Assembly: GCA_029216955.1 (NCBI GenBank)
Contig: JANAVB010005597.1
Location: forward strand, 42,269,311-42,333,310
DNA length: 64,000 nucleotides
Source: Iris pallida
Taxonomy: Eukaryota; Streptophyta; Magnoliopsida; Asparagales; Iridaceae
Direction: 5' to 3'
The position numbers and the translations under genes are program-made. Within the stretch, counting starts at the first letter, position 1. Every line of letters starts with the position of its first letter. This document shows positions 10,574 through 22,214 of the stretch, piece by piece. Below the pieces are notes generated by a model that was not told where the DNA came from, did no database searches, and was given only the letters and a program-made list of their open reading frames with translations.

Positions 10574-13303
10574 GCTCCGATTATTAATGACACGGTCGGA
10601 GAGACAAAAAGATCTTGATGGAAAGTAGGAGTCCATGAGACACTAATTATCATCCCAATGGAAAATATTCTAGTCAATCGGTAATCCTCGTATATCCTAA
10701 AAATTCTAGAAGGCTTACAGTCTACCCACCTTAAAATAGGACATGGTCCTAGGAATATTGAGGTTGGAAGGATTTCAAGTCCGTTATTGTACCTCGACTC
10801 TTGTCAATAAAGATTTAGGCACGGCGTAACAGGATACGGTAGATCTAAGTCAAGCCAAGGATCGTTCCTCAATGAATGGAAAACGAGAGTGTTCAATGAC
10901 ACACGGTCGAAAAAAATAGAATGATCTACTCGTCCACTGTATACAAGGGTTATCGACATGGTAACTAACTCTAAGGCACATCATCTAAAAAGATTTCTAA
11001 CCACTGAGTCGTGAAACTCTAGTTGTGTTAAACCTGTCAGGCTATGGTCATAAGGGTTCTAGTAGTATGGGCTGCAGTGATCATGCATTGTTGTTGACAA
11101 CTGGTATATCGCAATTTGACTAGGTATTTAAGCTATGGTATTGGCTAAGCTAGTGACTGTGGTATTCCAACACTAGTTAGGTCTTAATAATAAAATTTAC
11201 ATAACTAGAGTAATATTGGTTGGAAACCAATCTCGGGATGAGTGTCCACCATAGTCACGGTAAATTATTGTCCTTAGCCTTGTCTATTCATCTCATGTCT
11301 AAACTGTGGGCTTTGGTTGAGGGACGGTTGAGTCAAGGCATAAGGGTTGAAAGTTAAGGCAAGCTTCCAGCAAAAATTGGAGACTCACACTATTTGATCT
11401 CTTGAGGATAGATAGTCTCCTAGGTAGGCATTTCGACTAAGGGTAAAACCCTAATCATTCTCAATTTCAGCTGGCTCGAAAATCTCTATAGTAGTTTGAG
11501 GGTCGATGGGAGAACGAGTAACTCCATCTCATGACTGGCCGATGGTAGCGACACTTGGGCCTACCATTATCATAGCCATGGGAGTACTCTGTATCTCTCT
11601 ACTATCACGAGCTTTCGTCTTTCCAAATCGGTGAAAGACAAAAATAATAAAGAATTCAAGGGAGATGTTACTGAATACAATTTCGTGATTCAAGGGCGAA
11701 CATATAATTCAAGAGGAATTGTCAATGCAGTCGTGGATGAGACCCTAGAGACATCTATATCTCAATCCACGTAGGGTAATTAAATAAAGTGCGAACCAAA
11801 AGCATCATGGTTGATCAGACCATAATACACTGATTCTGATTAGACAATAAGTTAGCAGGCGTCCCCACTAAACATATGCCTCGAATCAAGCTCGATAAAA
11901 GAGTAAGCTTGCAAAACTAGGCTGTAATAGCAGCGTTGGTCAAGATAGTCAAGATACAAGTACGCAAGATTTTTGAAAAGAGGCACAAGTAGTTCGAGTT
12001 TAGAGAGAATCAAAACTTTACCAGGTGTTCTTGCTTATACGGTCTCCCTACTATCTTCCTATCCATAAAGCCTTGGTCGACTAATGGGTTATGGGTCTCT
12101 AAATTCTATATTCTGGTTAACCATATTAGCGTCAATTAATATCCTCGTCAATAGGTCACAAGGACCACGGAATGCTAGACCGGAAGACACGCTACCCAAT
12201 CTCACAGAACTTCCACCACTATTGGCTTCGGATTTTATGGAACACACAGGGCACTGTTCTATCCTCTATAGTATCCTTAACTTGTAATCACGTCTGAAAT
12301 TATTTCACCGAGGACTACGCCACGCCCGTATACTCTGGCTGTGGTAAACCCTTGGTTTCGTAACTCCACATGATACAAAATCGAACACTTCTTAACTCTA
12401 TCCAATATTGGCTCAAGGGTATCTACGATCAAGAGTGGACCACTAGTCATATCTCTAGCAAATTCTATAACCGATATTTTCCTAATCTCCTTTCCACTCT
12501 AGGGGTCGTGTCTCGCCAGTGCGCTGCTGGCTGCAGTGAATCTCTAGTCTCCAAAGTTTAAATAAATGGCGACAGTGCGCTGCTGTCCTGCCAGTATAAG
12601 TTAACTAACATTCTCGTAACTATATCAGTAAATAAATTCCTGAGCTTCTAGAGATTCAAACAAGTTGACTATGAAATAAGGCATAAATATTTGCCCTATC
12701 AACCCTTTAAAATAAAAGATTGAGCGGGGAGGAAATAATTAAAGACAAAAAGATACGCAAACATTCTAATGTCTATTCCATGTGTATTCAATCATTGAGG
12801 AAAAACTTTGAACCGAAACTAACTCGAGGTCCGCATGGGGATAACAATAATCAGAATTTATACAAAATATTAATTCCTAGGGCAAATAGAAACTAAATAG
12901 GCAGTTCGACTAAGACATAGGGATGATATCTAAGAGGCAAAGAGAAGGATTTGCCCAATTCATCAAGGTTAGATCATAAATTATATGAAGCCCTGTCTCA
13001 CCAAGTGAACAATCTATCCACTTTGGATCGTGTCGTCATATCGAGAGATAATAGTGTACCTATGGGGATCTGACAAACAATCAACCTTAATAACTCCTCA
13101 TCTAAATTGCATGACCTAGACTACCCATTGGTAAATTTGTATAGAGGACTCCTAGTCCTAGTCATTCTCGTAAATTAAATTAATTTTTAATTCGTGAATG
13201 AGTATTTCTAGTCGCAGGCTCACAATAGTACAACTAACTTTAAGTACTATCACGAGTTCGCGTGATTTGCGAAGACTGGCCTGCATGGGCCACCACAAAA
13301 ACT
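10574..13303 (-). mobile_element. LARD internal region 1, right part (5' end of element)
   Basis: Non-coding and near identical to 18020-20755. At 10712-10732 it contains GGCTTACA followed by GTCTACCCACC, which looks like an old junction between an LTR start (inverted TGTAAGCC) and a polypurine tract, as in LARD-D at 33664-33682. At 13278-13303 the block GCCTGCATGGGCCACCA lies against the LTR; inverted, it is the leader block shared with TEK-B. Open frames of 60-70 codons occur but show no domain. Confidence 0.8.
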
Positions 13304-13832
13304 TGTCACGACCCGCACCCGTTTTTTTTAAACGGATACGAGACGTGTCCAAGCCAGCCTACGCCGCAGTGTCGGCGGTAGAACGCTATCACGGCCATGA
13401 AGATCGAAATCACAAATAATGCTCATTCACATAATTAATTTAAATTACATTGATCACAAGTTTTACATTTGTAGAAAAATATAAACTTGTACAAATAAAT
13501 GAATGACTACAACTCAACTATCTAGCTAGTCTCTAGGCTTTTGTCTGCAAGTATTCCCGTCACTCCCCAAGCTAAGTGAATCCACGGCTAACCTGAAAAT
13601 GTTGGTTTCCAGTAAGGAATGGAACGAGCACAATTCACTGAATGCAATTTCAAATAAAGAAGATGACTGTAAAACAAAGGTTAGACATCAATTATGAGTT
13701 TTGAAAATAAACAGAAAATACAGAAAACTAATAGTAAATAAACAGACACAACAGACTTTCCCCAACTGCTAGAAATACCTTTGATATGTGATCGATCTGG
13801 GGTACTACACCGCACGGTCTACAATGTCTACT

Positions 13833-14155
13833 TGCAGAAAATAAACACGGGCTACACTACTTGCAGAAAATAAACACGGGCTATACTACTTGCAGAAAAT
13901 AAACACGGGCTATACTACTGCAGAAAATAAATACGGGCTACACTACTGCAGAAAGTAAACACGGGCTACACTACTGCAGAAAATAAACACGGGCTACACT
14001 ACTGCAGAAAGTAAACACGGGCTACACTACTGTAGAAAATAAACACGGGCTACACTACTGCAGAAAGTAAACACGGGCTACACTACTGTAGAAAATAAAC
14101 ACGGGCTACACTACTGCAGAAAATAAACACGGGCTACAATGTCTAACACGGGCTA
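13833..14155. repeat. 28-30 bp tandem repeat in LARD LTR 2
   Basis: About eleven head-to-tail copies of GCAGAAAATAAACACGGGCT plus ACACTACT. The first two units are 30 bp (an extra TT) and the rest 28 bp, with alternating AAAAT/AAAGT variants that suggest a higher-order two-unit period. No spacers, so it is not a CRISPR. Confidence 0.92.
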
Positions 14156-15771
14156 TGGTCAGATCACATATCTTTGGTACTTCTCATTCCCGACTCAACA
14201 ATTTATAATAGAAAATAATCATATAACCAATGGCCAACCAATGAAATATAGTAAAAATTAATATCAAAATGCAGACAATAAACTGTAATCGCCTGTGGTC
14301 CTCTGCTGGTGAAACCGACAGTCTGAACTACTCAATGTGCCACAATAGTCAAAACCCATACAACAGTCCCCGGATGCTGAAATAGACAATACCAATGATC
14401 TCAGAATAGTCAAATTAGCTAGGATTGCCTGTCCTTAAGTCCAATTCTGGACACAGAGGCAAAACAGTAATTTTGGGTCAAAACGGTGTCTGCCGTTGGA
14501 CCCGCTTTGCACCGAAAAGTGTGCCAGAGTCAACGGTCTCTAAAGTCGTCAAACTACATGTCTACGGATCCAGTTTTTTGATACGAACCCAACCGTATGC
14601 CCAAAGTTGGATTTCGGCGGGCCATGCACAAAATCGCCCGTTGAGTGGGACCGTGGGGCCCGCAAAACAACGTCGGATTCAATCGTCTCAGAATTGGACC
14701 AAACTTGGCATACAGAACCAGAAAAATGATACGGTCCTGATGGCATAAGTTTCGTCCCGATCTGACGAGCGTGCACAAAGTAATTGGAGAATTTGCAAAG
14801 TGCACGATATGGGGAATTTCGACGGATACGTATTAAATTCGTCGCGTACACGCGACCAATTTGAATTCCGTCAAAGCTCACACGACCACGAAGCCGTTAC
14901 GCAGCTTTCGATGCTTTCGGTTCGCGACCACGTCGCCCGGTTTGGCGGGACGCACGTCGTGTGGAACAATTTCTATGTTTTGAAATTCGATTTTTGACGA
15001 AGTTTACAAGTGAATAATTCTCTGTACAAAGCAATACTTTACAACCTTCCTACTGGACTCTTCTAGCCCTACATGTTGTGATTAACTTCTGTTTAGAAAG
15101 TTTGGTGATTCGAATAATAGGTTGGCAGGAAATTCAACGCCAAGTTGGGTGTTTGGGCTGCGCTAAAGCTCTGATTTCGAGCAGGTTTTTCGAGAACTTC
15201 TCGTCGAATTTCGACTCGATTATAGTTCAAATCAGATCTAACCTAATATATGAATGGGAAGGGGTATAGGTTGAGGTCGTACCTGAGCAAACGGTTAGAC
15301 GTTTCGTCGACCGAGGAGGGAGAAAACTTCGCGCGAAGTTGGGTGTTCCATGCACGACTGTTGCTGTCGTTTCTGTTCTCCGACGCGCGCGCGTGTCGGC
15401 CGTCCGTTGGCCGCCCGCGGTTGCGCTGGCGCGTGCGCGGCGCCTGAGGGTGCGCCCAGGGAAGAGGAGTTCATGGGGTGAGCGGCGTTGGTTTAGGGTT
15501 TTGAGAAAACTCCTTCTCGCTCGATCTCTCTTTCTCTCTATTACTCGGGATCTCGGTTGTTAATACCTGAACCGAACATAGGCTCCCTACCAGTACAGGC
15601 TTGGCTCGGGTTTTGGCCGAGACCAAAGGGCTTGCGGGATGGGCCGTTATTTTAGTTCAAATCGGCTGTTCTCGTGTGGGCTTGCTGCTCCTTGCTGGGC
15701 TCTGGCCTGAGATTGAGCAGGGGTTAGGGGCTGGGTTGTCTTTTTTTTCTTTATTTGTAAACTCTTTTCAT

Positions 15772-15810
15772 ATATATATATATATGTACATATATAATTT
15801 TTTTTTTATA

Positions 15811-15862
<52 letters not shown>

Positions 15863-15960
15863 ATATGTACATATATATATATATGTAATTATATGTACAT
15901 ATATAATTTTTTTATATATATATATATGTACATATATAAATAACTATATATATATATATA
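15772..15960. repeat. (TA)n microsatellite in LARD LTR 2
   Basis: Shorter counterpart of the tract at 615-885, with the same TATATGTACATATA punctuation. Confidence 0.9.
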
Positions 15961-16383
15961 AATATCTATGCACCTTTATACGTATAAATATATGCACCCA
16001 AATACAAATATATAATATATTTATTATATATAAATACCTAAATACACATAAATACACCTATATATGTAATTACATATTTTTATTCTATTTATCTATATTT
16101 ACAATTAAATCTTATTCTATTCAACAATTAATACATGGATATATATACTATTATGCATATTGATATACATATATACATACATATATATATTTATATATAT
16201 ATACATACATGTACACACATTTACAATATATTTATATACATATATATAAACACATACTTTTATATATTTATTTGATACGAATTTATATAACCAAAAATAG
16301 TAAATAATTATTATCTAAATATTAACCTCGATAACATAAAATAATAATAAAAAAATTCCAAAATTTCGGGAAGGGGAGCTACA

Positions 16384-19300
16384 AATCTACCCACCTTAAA
16401 AATAAATTTGACCTCGAATTTGAGGACTACTAGGATAGACGGGCTTGGTAGCTTGGTGAAGAGTTAGAAAAATGGTAAGAAAACATTGAACAAGTAGATA
16501 TGCAGAAATATTCCTCTAATAAGAAGATTGATCAGCGATGGTGAAGGTAGGAGGAGTAGATAGATATGACTTGTGGTTTGAATCTTGGGCTACGGTCTTG
16601 GATCCTAAAATGCTCCAAACCGTTCAAAAATTCGACACCAAAAGTAGCAATGACCCCAAGGATAATTCGTCTAACGAAAACTCTACCCACCTTAGAATTT
16701 CTTCCTTGAAGTTCAACAAGAAAGTCTACCTTAACCTAAATCTCCTTAAATTTAATTCTTCGAAAATAGTTTATATCCTCCTCCTAGCCATTTTGTAACT
16801 AGTAACCTCTCGGTCTTCTACCCACCTTTTGTCACACTACTCCTCAAGCTAATATCTTATCATTCTCCAACTAGTTGCTACAATCCTACCAATAGATGTC
16901 TACTGCATATGGTATCTATAATCCTCTCCTATCTATCAAGCAATCCAAAAATTTAACAAGCAACAAATTTACACAGATAGCTAAGAATTATTGGTGAATT
17001 CTAATAAGCATGATCTTCGTCTCTCTGCAATAGGAAGGACAGGAAGATAAGGAAGAATAGTCGAAGGCAACTATGAGTTTCAAGAGCGGTGGAGGGTATC
17101 CAATGATGCAGATAGAAAGTTTATGAACCATTAACTTATTTGCTAGATTGGCTTCTCTAGTCCAATCGCTTGCTAAATCGAAAAAAAAACCCCTTCATTT
17201 CCTAGAGGGCTTGCACTCCGTGCATTGTAGAAGTTCTGTTTCTCGAAATTTATCTAAGCAAGGTTCCATAATAGAACAGAATTTGAGGAGTTAAGATTGT
17301 GATCTTTCCCATGGTTATTTAAACACACGAGCAAGGGTTATAAAAGCAATGCAAGGTCGTATCACAACTTCCAGGTAGCTGGATTAAGGGTTACGAATGA
17401 CCTCACATTCTAAGGGGTGGAGACTACATAATAGGTATAGGGACCTATTTCAAGTAGTTTGGTTTTATAGTCCAATCTTGGTGGTATGCATGAATGGGTC
17501 TTACGGGGTTTTAATGGGTTCCCCAACTGGACATCAGTCGTCGGTTGGATGAACCTTGGACTTCAATCTATATTGACTGGACAAAATTCCAATGATTATA
17601 TTACTTCTACTAGATTAGGGTCACCTAGAATAGGTTTTCACTCGAGTGGTTGAGCTAGTTGCTAGTCAGGTTGGTTAGCTAGGTCCCTAAAGCTCCAAGA
17701 CGCGCCTTCCGTGACTTTTGTGTTTAAGTAGCACGAGAAGACACAATTGAATGGCACACTAGTGACATGTGCGTAGTGGGCTTCGAGTAGACCACAACCA
17801 TATATTGGGTCGAAAGGTTTGAGTCAAGGTCGGGTCTCTAATTGTAGTCGGGAAGTGTACGAGTATTATGGTATGGGTTATAGCTAGTCCTTTTAACCTG
17901 AAAGTCTTGGCACAAAAATAGAGTACAAGGGGACGGGTTTGAGTGGGACATGATATACCTAGATGAAGGTGGACCCGTCTAGATCTTGCGTATGAAATTT
18001 GTTGGAAGGTAACAGGTTGTCTCGTGCTCCGATTATTAATGACACGGTCGGAGAGACAAAAAGATCTTGATGGAAAGTAGGAGTCCATGAGACACTAATT
18101 ATCATCCCAATGGAAAATATTCTAGTCAATCGGTAATCCTCGTATATCCTAAAAATTCTAGAAGGCTTACAGTCTACCCACCTTAAAATAGGACATGGTC
18201 CTAGGAATATTGAGGTTGGAAGGATTTCAAGTCCGTTATTGTACCTCGACTCTTGTCAATAAAGATTTAGGCACGACGTAACAGGATACGGTAGATCTAA
18301 GTCAAGCCAAGGTTCGTTCCTCAATGAATGGAAAACGAGAGTGTTCAATGACACACGGTCGAAAAAAATAGAATGATCTACTCGTCCACTGTATACAAGG
18401 GTTATCGACAGGGTAACTAACTCTAAGGCACATCATCTAAAAAGATTTCTAACCACTGAGTCGTGAAACTCTAGTTGTGTTAAACCTGTCAGGCTATGGT
18501 CATAAGGGTTCTAGTAGTATGGGCTGCAGTGATCATGCATTGTTGTTGACAACTGGTATATCGCAATTTGACTGGGTATTTAAGCTATGGTATTGGCTAA
18601 GCTAGTGACTGTGGTATTCCAACACTAGTTAGGTCTTAATAATAAAATTTACATAACTAGAGTAATATTGGTTGGAAACCAATCTCGGGATGAGTGTCCA
18701 CCATAGTCACGGTAAATTATTGTCCTTAGCCTTGTCTATTCATCTCATGTCTAAACTGTGGGCTTTGGTCGAGGGACGGTTGAGTCAAGGCATAAGGGTT
18801 GAAAGTTAAGGCAAGCTTCCAGCAAAAATTGGAGACTCACACTATTTGGTCTCTTGAGGATAGATAGTCTCCTAGGTAGGCATTTCGACTAAGGGTAAAA
18901 CCCTAATCATTCTCAATTTCAGCTGGCTCGAAAATCTCTATAGTAGTTTGAGGGTCGATGGGAGAACGAGTAACTCTATCTCATGACTGGCCGATGGTAG
19001 CGACACTTGGGCCTACCATTATCATAGCCATGGGAGTACTATGTATCTCTCTACTATCACGAGCTTTCGTCTTTCCAAATCGGTGAAAGACAAAAATAAT
19101 AAAGAATTCAAGGGAGATGTTACTGAATACAATTTCGTGATTCAAGGGCGAACATATAATTCAAGAGGAATTGTCAATGCAGTCGTGGATGAGACCCTAG
19201 AGACATCTATATCTCAATCCACGTAGGGTAATTAAATAAAGTGCGAACCAAAAGCATCATGGTTGATCAGACCATAATACACTGATTCTGATTAGACAAT

Positions 19301-20755
19301 AAGTTAGCAGGCGTCCCCACTAAACATATGCCTCGAATCAAGCTCGATAAAAGAGTAAGCTTGCAAAACTAGGCTGTAATAGCAGCGTTGGTCAAGATAG
19401 TCAAGATACAAGTACGCAAGATTTTTGAAAAGAGGCACAAGTAGTTCGAGTTTAGAGAGAATCAAAACTTTACCAGGTGTTCTTGCTTATACGGTCTCCC
19501 TACTATCTTCCTATCCATAAAGCCTTGGTCGACTAATGGGTTATGGGTCTCTAAATTCTATATTCTTGTTAACCATATTAGCGTCAATTAATATCCTCGT
19601 CAATAGGTCACAAGGACCACGGAATGCTAGACCGGAAGACACGCTTCCCAATCTCACAGAACTTCCACCACTATTGGCTTCGGATTTTATGGAACACACA
19701 GGGCACTGTTCTATCCTCTATAGTATCCTTAACTTGTAATCACGTCTGAAATTATTTCACCGAGGACTACGCCACGCCCGTATACTCTGGCTGTGGTAAA
19801 CCCTTGGTTTCGTAACTCCACATGATACAAAATCGAACACTTCTTAACTCTATCCAATATTGGCTCAAGCGTATCTACGATCAAGAGTGGACCACTAGTC
19901 ATATCTCTAGCAAATTCTATAACCGATATTTTCCTAATCTCCTTTCCACTCTAGGGGTCGTGTCTCGCCAGTGCGCTGCTGGCTGCAGTGAATCTCTAGT
20001 CTCCAAAGTTTAAATAAATGGCGACAGTGCGCTGCTGTCCTGCCAGTATAAGTTAACTAACATTCTCGTAACTATATCAGTAAATAAATCCCTGAGCTTC
20101 TAGAGATTCAAACAAGTTGACTATGAAATAAGGCATAAATATTTGCCCTATCAACCCTTTAAAATAAAAGATTGAGCGGGGAGGAAATAATTGAAGACAA
20201 AAAGATACGCAAACATTCTAATGTCTATTCCATGTGTATTCAATCATTGAGGAAAAACTTTGAACCGAAACTAACTCGAGGTCCGTATGGGGATAACAAT
20301 AATCAGAATTTATACAAAATATTAATTTCTAGGGCAAATAGAAACTAAATAGGCAGTTCGACTAAGACATAGGGATGATATCTAAGAGGCAAAGAGAAGG
20401 ATTTGCCCAATTCATCAAGGTTAGATCATAAATTATATGAAGCCCTGTCTCACCAAGTGAACAATCTATCCACTTTGGATCGTGTCGTCATATCGAGAGA
20501 TAATAGTGTACCTATGGGGATCTGACAAACAATCAACCTTAATAACTCCTCATCTAAATTGCATGACCTAGACTACCCATTGGTAAATTTGTATAGGGGA
20601 CTCCTAGTCCTAGTCATTCTCGTAAATTAAATTAATTTTTGATTCGTGAATGAGCATTTCCAGTCGTAGGCTCGCAATAGTACAACTAACTTTAAGTACT
20701 ATCACGAGTTCGCGTGATTTGCGAAGACTGACCTGCATGGGCCACCACAAAAACT
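16384..20755 (-). mobile_element. LARD internal region 2 (complete, 4372 bp)
   Basis: Uninterrupted copy of the LARD interior and the empty-site counterpart of the TEK-B insertion (near 18015-18020). The polypurine-tract equivalent lies at 16384-16398; further TCTACCCACC cores are at 16683, 16817 and 18173. The leader block is at 20733-20750. The longest frame (17759-18088, minus, 109 codons) has no retroelement motif and is broken in copy 1, so I see no gene here. Confidence 0.85.
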
Positions 20756-21064
20756 TGTCACGACCCGCACCCGTTTTTTTTTTAAACGGATACGAGACGT
20801 GTCCAAGCCAGCCTACGTCGCAGTATCGGCGGTAGAACGCTGTCACGGCCATGAAGATCGAAATCATAAATAATGCTCATTCACATAATTAATTTAAATT
20901 ACAATGATCACAAGTTTTATATTTGTAGAAAAACATAAACTTGTACAAATAAATGAATGACTACAACTCAACTATCTAGCTAGTCTCTAGACTTTTGTCT
21001 GCAAGTATTCCCGCCACTCCCCAAGCTAAGTGAATCCACGGCTAACCTGAAAATGTTGGTTTCC
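20756..21064 (-). repeat. LARD LTR copy 3 (309-bp fragment)
   Basis: It matches 13304-13613 and then stops abruptly after GTTGGTTTCCAGT, where the TEK-C LTR sequence begins. About 2.8 kb of this LTR is missing, so a deletion or illegitimate recombination joined the two elements. Confidence 0.85.
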
Positions 21065-22037
21065 AGTCAGGCTCATACGGCCAACGCTCATGCGGCTAGG
21101 AAAACAGGGGCTCCTGCGGCTGGAGGAAAAAGGGCGCATGCAGTTATCGACAGCAGGCCTATGCGGCTGGAAGAAAGAATGGGTGTATGCGGCCAGGTAA
21201 GAAAGCGTATACGGCTGGAAAAAGAACAGGGCGCATGCGGCTGGATTAGCTTAGGCGGCTGGAAAGCTCATGCGGCTAGAAAGCTTATGCGGCTGGAACA
21301 GCTCATGCGGCTAGAAAGCTTATGCGGCCAGGAATAGCTCATACGGCTAGAAAGCTTATGCAGACAGGAATAGCTCATGTGGCTAGAAAGCTTATGCGGC
21401 TGGAGGGCACTATTCATTGTTCCTGCCAGAACCAACACAAGCGAACCTAGGAGATGACCAAATATTGTTTCGGCCAAATATTGTTTCGGCCATAACTTCC
21501 TCCAAACAAGTCAAAATCTAACTTTTCAAAGGTCAAAATTATGTAGAATCAAATTTCCTACAACATAGGACCATTAGATTTTGAAAATAACCAAGTATTA
21601 CCGATCAAAACCATAAAGATCTATGAAATCCTAGTTTTTAGGAACTTAGATCTACACAAATCAAGCCATTAAAATCAAAATCTTCAAGAACTAAACTTGT
21701 AGAGAATGAAGAAAAGAACAATATAGATAAATAATATCAAGAAAAAAATTAAAAAATGAGAAATGCACAAATCTCCACTTTTGAGCAAGTTGTACTTGCC
21801 TATGGGTGGTTGAGGAAAATAAATAGAGGAGTGAATGAGGAGAGAGGGTGAGGAAGAGAATATTAAATAGGGGTTGGGTTGGTTTAAGAAAACCCTAATC
21901 CCTAACCACTCCACTAATGACAATGCTAAAAAAAAGCTACATGCCACCATTAATAAATAATAAACAAAATTTATGCACATGCTAAATACAGATACAAAAT
22001 CCATGAAGAATACGTATATCGGGATTGGGGAGTGACA
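21065..22037 (-). repeat. TEK-C 3' LTR (truncated)
   Basis: It is colinear with the right LTR from about 28600 but keeps about 535 bp (21453-21990) that the right LTR lacks. It ends at 22037 with GGGGAGTGACA beside the polypurine tract. The retained part resembles the LARD-D LTR around 32530-32720 (TTTCGGCCATAA, then ATTTCCTACAA), so it is ancestral LTR material and the right copy suffered the deletion. Confidence 0.85.
21066..21415. repeat. ATGCGGCT repeat array in TEK-C left LTR
   Basis: Degenerate array of two alternating monomers of about 17 bp, AGCTCATGCGGCTAGAA and AGCTTATGCGGCTGG, giving a dimer of about 35 bp. The octamer ATGCGGCT recurs through the whole stretch. The right LTR has a matching array. 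Confidence 0.9.
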
Positions 22038-22075
22038 TCTCTATCCTCCTTAGAAAAATTTCGTCCTCGAAATTT
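22038..22075 (-). other. TEK-C polypurine tract and CGAGGACGAA motif
   Basis: On the minus strand the sequence reads CGAAATTTCGAGGACGAAAT, then TTTTCTAAGGAGGATAGAGA directly before the LTR TG. This is the plus-strand priming site, and the arrangement matches TEK-B and TEK-F. Confidence 0.85.
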
Positions 22076-22214
22076 CGGCCAATACAAAGATAGAGGAAAT
22101 TCGGGCAAGCAAGGTGCAATCACAATCTACGCAAGCAATCTATCATTAGCAATCATTGATCATATTTTTCAAAATGGTGCAAAACAAATATGTAAATAGA
22201 TTACCAAGGCATAA

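Larger units (their letters stand above)
13304..16383 (-). repeat. LARD LTR copy 2 (complete, 3080 bp)
   Basis: It starts TGTCACGACCC and ends GGGGAGCTACA, giving TG...CA ends on the minus strand. It serves at once as the 5' LTR of the left unit and the 3' LTR of the right unit. It contains a 28-bp tandem repeat near 13833-14140, a GC-rich stretch near 15390-15450 and a TA microsatellite near 15772-15960. Open frames such as 14425-14748 have no recognisable domain. Confidence 0.9.

Noticed and set aside
13833..14155. CRISPR-like regular repeats
   Set aside because: Units are directly adjacent without unique spacers, in a plant LTR. It is a minisatellite.
14425..14881. Open frames of 83-110 codons on both strands in LARD LTR 2
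   Set aside because: They overlap each other in antisense, lie inside an LTR and show no domain.
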